Source: Bacillus sp. 2205SS5-2
GTDB lineage: Bacteria > Bacillota > Bacilli > Bacillales > Bacillaceae_K
Reading direction: 5' to 3'
Length of the DNA: 64,000 bases
NCBI RefSeq assembly: GCF_037024155.1
Contig: NZ_JAYKTS010000001.1
Location: 1-64,000, forward strand
Part shown: positions 51,958-58,981 of the stretch, one piece after another
How positions within the stretch are numbered: position 1 is the first letter of the stretch
Layout of the letters: every line of letters starts with the position of its first letter
The notes under the pieces: model-generated
What the model was told of the DNA's origin: nothing
The model's database searches: none
Seen by the model: only the letters and a program-made list of their open reading frames with translations
Position numbers and translations under genes: made by a program

Positions 51958-52245
51958 ATGGGAATATATCGTTGTGAAAATTGTAGACAGAAATTTACTT
52001 ATTTTGAAATAATGAAAAATATTTGGGGATTGTCAAGAAAGATTACCTGTAGAGAGTGTGGAAGTAGCTATCGCTTAGCCAATAAGTCGAGATTCATCAT
52101 GATGCTATTTTTTTTCTTGCCACTAGCGATATTTCGTATTAATGTCCCGGATTTAGCAATGATTTGGACGATTACAGGAATGATGACCCTTGGGATAGGT
52201 GTCTCTTTCATTATTCCATTTTTCATGAAATACGAAAGGTTATAA
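51958..52245 (+). CDS. TIGR04104-type zinc-finger membrane protein
   Basis: 95 residues. Two CxxC knuckles about 20 residues apart (CENC at 6-9 and CREC at 31-34) match the cxxc_20_cxxc family. Two membrane helices follow (RFIMMLFFFLPLAIFRI and WTITGMMTLGIGVSFIIPFF). Function unknown; found in Bacillus as small orphan genes. ATAGGAGG precedes ATG 51958. Confidence 0.8.
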   Translation: MGIYRCENCRQKFTYFEIMKNIWGLSRKITCRECGSSYRLANKSRFIMMLFFFLPLAIFRINVPDLAMIWTITGMMTLGIGVSFIIPFFMKYERL

Positions 52246-52302
52246 GAAAGATAGATTCCAACTCTAAAAAAATCAATTTCTTTTTGTTTTCTATTAATGA
52301 GA

Positions 52303-52626
52303 GGCTCTTTTCGTGATCTAGCTACAGTGGCTTGAGGCTCGGGTCAAATGAATAACCCTCCAGTGATGCAGGCATCACCTCCGAGTTCTTCATTTGCCTG
52401 ACGCCGCAGGGCGAGCCACTTTCGCTTTTCGTGATCCAGCTACAGTGGCTTGCGGCTCGGGGTCAAATGAATAACCCTCCAGTGATGCAGGCATCACCTC
52501 CGAGTTCTTCATTTGCCTGACGCCGCAGGGCGAGCCACTTTCGCTTTTCGTGAATGATGACCGAATTAAAGCTATATCGTAGATGATCAACTGATTCGAA
52601 AAGCCACAATCTTTGCGAAAACATCC
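52303..52626 (+). mobile_element. MITE carrying two tandem GC modules
   Basis: 324 bp. Left end GGCTCTTTTCGTGATC, then two nearly identical ~119 bp subtype-i modules in tandem, then the MITE right end (CGAAAAGCCACAATCTTTG, CGAAAACATCC). Flanks TAATGAGA and TTATGAAA (6 of 8). Open frames across it are repeat sequence. Confidence 0.85.
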
Positions 52627-53120
52627 TTATGAAAAGACCGACATTATATCTTGGGTGTGAATGGGAATAATGGAATATTAACAAAGCCTGGACTAAAAAA
52701 ATTTTTTAGGCTATTCCCCTAATATCGCTGTATTTCGTAGAAGGATATAAACTACTAAAAAGCAGTTAGGGTGCGCCTTTTCGTATATCCTGGTTCAGAC
52801 TACCGGCTAAATAAAGGCGCGAATTGACGATCAGATTCTATAGCAGTCAGTATTATGGAAGAAAAAAATTTAATTCATCTGTGCAAATTTCATAATGTCT
52901 CTAACTAATCCATATCATGCCAACATATAGGTGAAGCCGGGTTGATTCACCTATATATTGGATCCAACTGGTGATATATAGGTATTATGAAATTGATTAA
53001 TCTGAAAAAAAAAATTAAAGGTAGTAAAACTTTTGACTTCATTAAGACTAGATTGTTATCCACTTAAACAAAATGTAAAAGATCATCAGAATAAAGAGTA
53101 AAAAAATAATATTGTAGCCA
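52627..53120. other. Intergenic region without a recognised gene
   Basis: Only an imperfect palindrome CCTATATAT ... ATATATAGG (52951-52984) stands out. No open frame with a ribosome site was found. Confidence 0.35.
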
Positions 53121-53149
53121 TTGAACTGACCGTTCGGTCGTACTATAAT
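53121..53149 (+). promoter_or_regulatory. Promoter with TetR-type operator in the spacer
   Basis: TTGAAC, 17 bp, TATAAT. The spacer contains the perfect palindrome GACCGTTCGGTC (53128-53139), typical of TetR-family operators. Binding would block RNA polymerase; the TetR gene 225 bp downstream is the likely autoregulator. Confidence 0.75.
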
Positions 53150-53203
53150 TAAGGTGTAGTACATAGCCAAAGGAAAATTCGGATTATAGGAGAGATTCAC
53201 TGT

Positions 53204-53356
53204 ATGGTGGAAAAAAAACGAGATATGAAATCAATTTTCAAAAAGTTGCGTCATGTCGGTTTAAAAGTGGAGTTAACTATCCCAAGAAGCAAACTCTCAA
53301 GTTATTCAACTAAGGAAAAAAACTATAAACACACGGTCTTACACTTTAGGCACTGA
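53204..53356 (+). CDS. Short frame between operator and tetR-like gene
   Basis: 50 residues, basic (KKRDMKSIFKKLRHVGLKVEL). AGGAGAG lies 8 bp before ATG 53204, the only real support. It could be a leader peptide, a small gene or the remains of a larger one. Not recognised. Confidence 0.35.
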   Translation: MVEKKRDMKSIFKKLRHVGLKVELTIPRSKLSSYSTKEKNYKHTVLHFRH

Positions 53357-53374
53357 CAAAAGGCGGTAGTCACG

Positions 53375-54265
53375 GTGAACGATAAAAAGCAGGTAATCCT
53401 CTCAATAGCTATGAAGTTATTCGCACAAAAAGGTTTTCATTCTACGTCTATGAAGGAAATTGCCGAAGCTTGTGGATTAGGGAAAAGCTCACTTTACAAT
53501 TATTTTAACTCGAAAGATGAAATTATTATTTTCATTTTTCAGCATCATTACGGCCTGCTGTTTGATAAAATCAAACAATTAGACCAAAACACATCACTGT
53601 CACCGAAGCGTCGTTTTGTTCAGCATATCGAGATTCAACTTGAAGGTTTTTTCGTGCATAAAGATTTTATGCGGATGCAAATGCGTGAGCAAATCATTCG
53701 AGAAAATGAGGAAATACAACACTATTTGTTTAAAATAAGAGCCGAAATCTTAAATTGGAATGCCAATCGAATTCTTTCAATTTATGGTGAAAAGGTGGAG
53801 CCATTTGTGTACGACACCGCAACTCTTCTAAATGGTATGATCAAGGAATATTTATTTTATATGATTATTGATGAAAAGCCATTGGTTATTGAAGAGGTTG
53901 CTAATTTTCTTGTAAAACGAGTTGACAGCATTGTCGAGGGCTATTCAATAGCAGAAAAGCCAATCCTTCAATCTTCTTTGTTAACGGATCTGATTGAAGT
54001 GGGAATGGAAAGTCGAATCCAGGCCATTCATTCCTTACGAAAACAGTGGAAGCATGTGGAGAATGTTCTGTTAGAATCTTTGAATGAAGGCGAGCTTCTT
54101 CCGGAAGTTGAATCTGCGATAGAAACCATTCAAAGTGAGCTGAACCGCGAAAAACCAACGAAGATTGTACTCCAAAGCCTATTACTGTATTTTGGCACGA
54201 TGATTAGCATGAGATTAGAAAATGAGCTTCAAAAAATGCAAGACACCATCGATAAATATTTATAA
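53375..54265 (+). CDS. TetR/AcrR-family transcriptional regulator
   Basis: 296 residues, long for the family (usually ~190-220). N-terminal HTH (residues ~5-52: ILSIAMKLFAQKGFHSTSMKEIAEACGLGKSSLYNYFNSKDEI) with the classic YNYF recognition helix. The remaining ~240 residues are all-helical, suggesting an enlarged ligand/dimer domain. It starts at GTG 53375 after AAGGCGG. It probably binds the GACCGTTCGGTC palindrome in the promoter upstream. No efflux or fatty-acid gene remains in the operon, so the regulated target is not visible. Confidence 0.85.
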   Translation: MNDKKQVILSIAMKLFAQKGFHSTSMKEIAEACGLGKSSLYNYFNSKDEIIIFIFQHHYGLLFDKIKQLDQNTSLSPKRRFVQHIEIQLEGFFVHKDFMRMQMREQIIRENEEIQHYLFKIRAEILNWNANRILSIYGEKVEPFVYDTATLLNGMIKEYLFYMIIDEKPLVIEEVANFLVKRVDSIVEGYSIAEKPILQSSLLTDLIEVGMESRIQAIHSLRKQWKHVENVLLESLNEGELLPEVESAIETIQSELNREKPTKIVLQSLLLYFGTMISMRLENELQKMQDTIDKYL

Positions 54266-54266
54266 C

Positions 54267-54296
54267 CAGACCAAGTCCTTGGTCTGGTTTTTGCAT
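54267..54296 (+). terminator. Terminator
   Basis: AACCAGACCAAG TCC TTGGTCTGGTT followed by TTTG. Confidence 0.9.
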
Positions 54297-54452
54297 TGGT
54301 GATTCAACGGCTTGACTAATTCTTATCTTTTTCATAAAAAGCACCCCTATTTTCTTAGCATAAAGATAGGTTCTCTATAAACTCTTTTAGTAGACATGAA
54401 TACGAAATCAGCTATAGAAAAAGAGGGACCATTACTGTTAGGAGAGGACACA

Positions 54453-54518
54453 ATGTTTTCATCATTAATTAAGCGAGCGACCGGATTCATTGGCAAGCTA
54501 CTACAACAAATGATATAG
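54453..54518 (+). CDS. Possible 21-residue amphipathic peptide
   Basis: MFSSLIKRATGFIGKLLQQMI from ATG 54453, 7 bp after AGGAGAGG. It would form a cationic amphipathic helix. No family recognised; support is the ribosome site and peptide character only. It lies 55 bp before the helicase gene. Confidence 0.35.
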   Translation: MFSSLIKRATGFIGKLLQQMI

Positions 54519-54573
54519 TAAATGAGCTCAATTCTTTCTCGAATTCAGCTTTCTTTGTGCAAAAAAGGACGTG

Positions 54574-56820
54574 ATGAAGATGAAAACGATACTCTCTATG
54601 GTAAAAGAATGGCAAAAAGCGCTTGCTGTTGAAATTTTCCATTTAAAAAAATATGGCAGTACGAAATATCGAATTGAACATGGTCGAAGTGTGACAAGTG
54701 AGGGTTCCTATTCCTATTACTTTGATACGCCATTTGAGCTAACGATTCCGGTTGGTTCCCTGGTTCGAGTCGAATGGGGCAAAATGTCTGTATCCGCCAA
54801 AGTTCTTTCATCTGAAGGAAAAGGGATTATTCTTTCTTTTGATAGCTTTCTTGGAAATTTGATCTCTGAGGCAGTTCTAATGCATGATCCGTGGGAACTA
54901 TTAGATCAATTGTCAGAGCGACTAGAAGAATGTAAGGAAAGCAAAAAAAAGCTGGCAAGAATGAAGCGATTATTAGAACCGACAATGGAAGATCAAACTC
55001 CACATGAAAAAGTGAAAAGCCCGGTACATGAATTAATACTACGAAGTAAATACAATCCAATAACATATGTATGGGGTCCTCCGGGTACAGGGAAGACCTA
55101 CACATTAGCTCGAGTTGCCGCCAATAAATATTTTAAACAGCAAAAAGTACTTATTCTCTCGCATAGTAATTCAGCGGTAGATGTGCTGATGAACGAAATT
55201 GCCTCTTTTATTGAAAATAAGAAAAAGTGGCAAGAAGGGGATGTCGTTCGATACGGAAGCAGAGTGAGTTCAGCAGTAGCATCTCATGAGTCCTTATCAA
55301 CAGATAAGCTCATTGAAAAACGGTTTCCAGTGCTTTTTGAAAAAAAAGAGAGTTTATCTCTGCAGCGGAGATCGTTAAAAAAGGATTTGTCTTCCTCCTT
55401 CAGTAATCGTGATACTGAGGCTCTTTTAGGTATCGAAGGAAGATATGCTTCGTTATTAGAAAAGGTGAAGCAACGGGAATCTCAGTTGGTAAAAGAAGCG
55501 AGCGTGATTGGTGTGACATTAGCTAAAGCTGCTACTGATCCACTTATTTACGAAAAGCAATATGATGTCGTTATTGTAGACGAGGCGAGTATGGCCTATG
55601 TCCCGCAAGCGGCATTCGCCGCTTCACTCGGAAAGAGGGTAATTGTGTGTGGAGATTTTAAACAATTACCACCAATTGCCTCGTCTAGACATGAACTTGT
55701 GGCTCACTGGCTTCAAGAAGATGTCTTTCATCGCTCGGGGGTCATAGAATCGCTAAATACTGGAGCCCTTCATCCACATTTATTCCTGCTAAAAGAACAA
55801 AGAAGAATGCATCCAGAGATCTCAGCCTTTACAAATTCTGAAATCTATCATTCCTTAGTAGGTGACCATGCAAGTGTCAGAGACAATCGTCAAGTCATCG
55901 CAGATCGAGCTCCGTTTTCGAGCCAAGCCTCTGTGCTCCTTGATACAAGTGGGTGTGGTCTCAATTGCATGAAAGAAAAAAATAGCCATTCGCGAATAAA
56001 TATTTGGTCAGCCCTTTTGTCAGTCCAATTAGTAAAAGAGGCTTTTGACGGCGGTTCGAGATCGATTGGCTACGTCACTCCTTACCGGGCGCAAGCTCAG
56101 TTGGAGTCCCTATTGATACAGGATTTGTTAAGCAAGGAACTACTCCAAGCGGATATTATCGCGGCGACAGTTCATCGTTTCCAAGGAAGTGAACGTGAAG
56201 TAATGGTGTTTGATACCGTCGATAGTTTTCCGGAACAGCGAGCAGGCATGTTACTGATTGGGAAAAATAGCGAGCGTTTACTCAACGTTGCCATAACCCG
56301 AACAAAAGGAAAATTCATTCACGTAGCCGATACACACTTCCTCCGTGAACATGTTTACAGTCGGACGACGCTTAAGAAGCTTTATCAGCATCAAATCGAA
56401 AGAAATCAACTCGTAACAACGAGCCAAATCGGTACTTGGATTCAGCATCACCATCCTGATCTTCAGTGGATGCACGCCAAAAAACTACATCTATTAAAAG
56501 AAGATCTTCTGAATGCAACTTCTTCGATTATCATTTCAATGCCAAATGTAACCACTTTGTCTCAAGAGTTAATCCAAATCATTGAAGAAAGACGCTCACA
56601 ATTGGTTGTGACCATTTTTTCAGTTGAATCTATGCAGAAGGAGGCAAGGGAGGTTGAAGGGAAAAGAAGTGTGCCCTTCCCTTACATCATCATTGACCAA
56701 AAAATTCTCTGGGTAGGCTCCTTTTTTGAAAACATGCAAAATATTCGTCCACCTTTGATTGCAGCTCGCCTTCATTCGCAAAACTTTATTCAACATTTTA
56801 TGACGACAATCTTGCCGTAA
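54574..56820 (+). CDS. Upf1-like superfamily 1 helicase with C-terminal PLD-like domain
   Basis: 748 residues from ATG 54574 (AAGGAC just before). Order: N-terminal beta region (1-~110), coiled coil (~120-150), then the SF1B core. The core has Walker A VWGPPGTGKTYTLARVA (~173), motif Ia LILSHSNSAVDVL, Walker B VVIVDEASMAYVPQA, motif III GDFKQLPPIAS, LKEQRRMHPEIS, VTPYRAQA and VHRFQGSEREVMVFDTVDS (motif V/VI region), ending NVAITRTKGK. Residues ~620-748 resemble a degenerate phospholipase-D-like domain (IIISMPNVTTLS ... YIIIDQKILWVGS) lacking obvious HxK catalytic residues. Such proteins unwind or translocate on nucleic acids. No restriction or defence partner is adjacent. Confidence 0.8.
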   Translation: MKMKTILSMVKEWQKALAVEIFHLKKYGSTKYRIEHGRSVTSEGSYSYYFDTPFELTIPVGSLVRVEWGKMSVSAKVLSSEGKGIILSFDSFLGNLISEAVLMHDPWELLDQLSERLEECKESKKKLARMKRLLEPTMEDQTPHEKVKSPVHELILRSKYNPITYVWGPPGTGKTYTLARVAANKYFKQQKVLILSHSNSAVDVLMNEIASFIENKKKWQEGDVVRYGSRVSSAVASHESLSTDKLIEKRFPVLFEKKESLSLQRRSLKKDLSSSFSNRDTEALLGIEGRYASLLEKVKQRESQLVKEASVIGVTLAKAATDPLIYEKQYDVVIVDEASMAYVPQAAFAASLGKRVIVCGDFKQLPPIASSRHELVAHWLQEDVFHRSGVIESLNTGALHPHLFLLKEQRRMHPEISAFTNSEIYHSLVGDHASVRDNRQVIADRAPFSSQASVLLDTSGCGLNCMKEKNSHSRINIWSALLSVQLVKEAFDGGSRSIGYVTPYRAQAQLESLLIQDLLSKELLQADIIAATVHRFQGSEREVMVFDTVDSFPEQRAGMLLIGKNSERLLNVAITRTKGKFIHVADTHFLREHVYSRTTLKKLYQHQIERNQLVTTSQIGTWIQHHHPDLQWMHAKKLHLLKEDLLNATSSIIISMPNVTTLSQELIQIIEERRSQLVVTIFSVESMQKEAREVEGKRSVPFPYIIIDQKILWVGSFFENMQNIRPPLIAARLHSQNFIQHFMTTILP

Positions 56821-56905
56821 AAACGGAATGGCCGTTACGTTAAAGAGTATCAGAAGAAAGTATTCTACACACAACCAAATCAATCCGAATAGGAAAAAAT
56901 TAAAA

Positions 56906-57005
56906 GGCTGTTTTCGCAAAGTTTGTTGCTTTTCGTACCAGTCTATAAACGTTGATATAGCTTTGTTTCGGGCATCATTTCGTCTATTTTTAATTGAGAT
57001 TAAAA
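56906..57005 (+). mobile_element. MITE left part
   Basis: GGCTGTTTTCGCAAAGTTTG to TTTCGTCTATTTTTAATTG. The right end is missing. Confidence 0.65.
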
Positions 57006-57046
57006 AAGTAATTAAATCTAAAGGTTCACTCCTGGGAGGGGTAACT

Positions 57047-57250
57047 TTGAAAATTTACTATGGTGAACAGGGAGGTATTTTAGACAAATATGAAGAGTTT
57101 TACCCAAAGTATTCTAGGGATGATTATTATTTTGAAGGAGAGAATTTCCCTGATTATTTTGATATTGTTTGGAAGGGTGATAAAAAGGCTACAGTTAACA
57201 TTATTAGTGAGAATGAAAGTGGAGAAGCTTTTGTAGCAGATACTATATAG
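57047..57250 (+). CDS. Small acidic protein of unknown function
   Basis: 67 residues from TTG 57047, 6 bp after GGGAGGGG. Rich in acidic and aromatic residues (DKYEEFYPKYSRDDYYFEGENFPDYFDIVWKGD) and strand-like at the C-terminus (KKATVNIISENESGEAF). Family not recognised. A longer in-frame extension to 56828 runs through the MITE and is not coding. Confidence 0.5.
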   Translation: MKIYYGEQGGILDKYEEFYPKYSRDDYYFEGENFPDYFDIVWKGDKKATVNIISENESGEAFVADTI

Positions 57251-57317
57251 AAATTGATATAACAAAATAAAGAGAAGAATGTAACGATTCTCTCCCCATT
57301 AGAAAGTTAATATGCGT

Positions 57318-57542
57318 TCATTCTTCTTCTTCTCTTATTTTAGTTAAAATAACATCTGTAAATGCTGTGGCCATATCTTTCCCTTCTTGTGGACTATATA
57401 TAAAGGGCCCAAAAGCAGCTATAAACAGGACTCTTTGAGCTGAAATAATAGGCTCAAGACTATTGAATAAATTCTCAGCCTGTTCATATAGAATTTCTAT
57501 ACTGTTTGCAAACCTATTTTGGAGAAATAGCCTATTTTACTT
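57318..57542 (-). pseudogene. C-terminal fragment of an unidentified protein
   Basis: A start-less minus frame of 74 codons (RFANSIEILYEQAENLFNSLEPI, then AFGPFIYSPQEGKDMATAF) ends in TGA at 57318. It reads like a real protein but no start or family is visible. Probably a gene remnant. Confidence 0.35.
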
Positions 57543-57726
57543 GTTATGTATCCGGGAGTAAGTGAAAGAACAATATTATTGTCTTTCAAATAGATTGTCT
57601 TTATATCGATTCTGCCAGAAAAAGACGAATTTCTTGAATTAGGATTTGCCTATATTGCGTGAAAGAACCAAATGATTGAGTTGAGCTTAGCTCGAGTCAC
57701 ACTAGTGATGGGCGGGGAGATAGAAA

Positions 57727-58353
57727 ATGGAAAATGCACAGTTTTTTTGGATTTTTTTGATGATTATGAGCTTGTTTAGTTTTTTTCATGGAATACGAAT
57801 CATTCTTCAAAAAGGGGTGGTCGTCGAGCCTGTTTATCTTTTGGTTATTAGTTTTCTGTTTACCATCCTACAATTTTTGCTATTAATAAAAGAGTTTTAC
57901 TCGATCTACCTGTATATTGCAATCATTATTTTTACGTTGATTTTCTCTTGGAAGAAAAAAGGGAAAACACTTAGCATACATAAAACTACGGAACTTGAAC
58001 TCTTACAAAAACTAGAGCGACTTTTACATGAGAAGAATATTGAATATAAATTAATTCAGGAACCTTTTGAACAGCCCATCATTGAGCTGCCGGAAGAAAA
58101 CGCAAAGATCAAAATAGAGTATCATGGAGAGAAAGAAAAAAAGAGCAGGTATCAATTAACCTTTCTACAGTGGTGGAGAATCTATTTTCTTGAAGAAATC
58201 ATCTTCGAATTAAAAGAAGAATACCAAAGAGAACGTGTAAACGAAAATTTTTGGAAGTCTGGTATGATAGATATCTCATTTGCAACGGTTCTCCTGCTTG
58301 TGTCTGTGTATTTCTTTTCACAGTATTTGCAGATAACCAATTGGATATTCTAG
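57727..58353 (+). CDS. Membrane protein of unknown function
   Basis: 208 residues with GGGGAGA before ATG 57727. Three N-terminal membrane helices (residues ~5-25, ~34-55, ~57-75), a ~95-residue charged cytosolic or extracytosolic domain (ELELLQKLERLLHEKNIEYKLI; EENAKIKIEYHGEKEKK) and a C-terminal helix (FATVLLLVSVYFFSQYL). Family not recognised. No operon partners. Confidence 0.65.
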   Translation: MENAQFFWIFLMIMSLFSFFHGIRIILQKGVVVEPVYLLVISFLFTILQFLLLIKEFYSIYLYIAIIIFTLIFSWKKKGKTLSIHKTTELELLQKLERLLHEKNIEYKLIQEPFEQPIIELPEENAKIKIEYHGEKEKKSRYQLTFLQWWRIYFLEEIIFELKEEYQRERVNENFWKSGMIDISFATVLLLVSVYFFSQYLQITNWIF

Positions 58354-58504
58354 ATACAAAGTTATAAACTCGGCTAATAGGCGTAAGAATTTATCTAAAC
58401 AGTCTGGCTGAGGAAATCCTACCTGATAAGGTGAAGTTAATCATACGACAAGGTTTGAACAAGTCTGGTGAGAATCCACCGAAATATAATGACACGGATA
58501 GAAA

Positions 58505-58645
58505 ATGATCGAACTTTTTTATGAAAACCAACATTCATTCTACAAGAGAAAAAGCCATTTTGATTAATCTATATTCAAAATGGCTTCTTTTTGTTTGCAG
58601 TAATATAAAGGTTTGTCAAATGTTATTGATCACACTTCATTTCTT
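58505..58645. repeat. Second copy of the TTGATCAAACTTT-type element
   Basis: GATCGAACTTTTTTATG, a hairpin AAGCCATTTTGAT ... TTCAAAATGGCTT, and TTGATCACACTTCATTTC, in the same order and spacing as 2255-2400. 58354-58504 has no recognised feature. Confidence 0.6.
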
Positions 58646-58661
58646 TGGACTCTTTTTTAAT

Positions 58662-58843
58662 GGCTCTATTCGTATACTTTATTGCTATTGACACAAAGAA
58701 AAAACAGGTAGTAAGGTTTTTTTGACTGACTTCTTACTTTTCATCTAGAAATGGAGAAGTTTTCATGAGGAAAAGAGCACGAAGTCCTACAAACCAGGAA
58801 ATATATTCCTATTCTAAAAGCCACAATCTTTGCGAAAACAACC
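58662..58843 (+). mobile_element. MITE copy with target duplication (7 of 8)
   Basis: 182 bp, long subtype (as at 38512). Flanks TTTTTAAT (58654-58661) and TTATTAAT (58844-58851). Confidence 0.85.
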
Positions 58844-58907
58844 TTATTAATCGAGGAATTAGAAAAAATACCAACTTAATAGAATTTGTCATATGATTCA
58901 CATGTAA

Positions 58908-58948
58908 GAGCCCTCAGCAGTGGTCTGAACGGTCACTGCTGAGGGCTA
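58908..58948 (-). terminator. Strong hairpin after the siderophore synthetase gene
   Basis: AGCCCTCAGCAGTG / CACTGCTGAGGGCT, a 14-bp perfect stem. The tail is only weakly T-rich. Confidence 0.65.
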
Positions 58949-58981
58949 ATTTATAACATTACCAAACCACGGATAACCACT

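Noticed and set aside
52303-52626. Tandem repeats considered as a CRISPR array
   Set aside because: Two ~119 bp units with palindromic interiors and no unique spacers; the borders match a MITE, and there are no cas genes.
52390-52684. Open frames at 52.4-52.7 kb
   Set aside because: Same reason: tandem GC modules inside a MITE, with identical residue strings in both tandem copies.
54574-56820. Helicase considered part of a multi-gene anti-phage system
   Set aside because: No nuclease, toxin, methylase or sensor gene adjoins it; the neighbours are a TetR regulator and orphan small genes.
56828-57046. 5' extension of the small gene at 57047
   Set aside because: The extension reads through a MITE left end; the ribosome site at 57034-57041 sets the start downstream.
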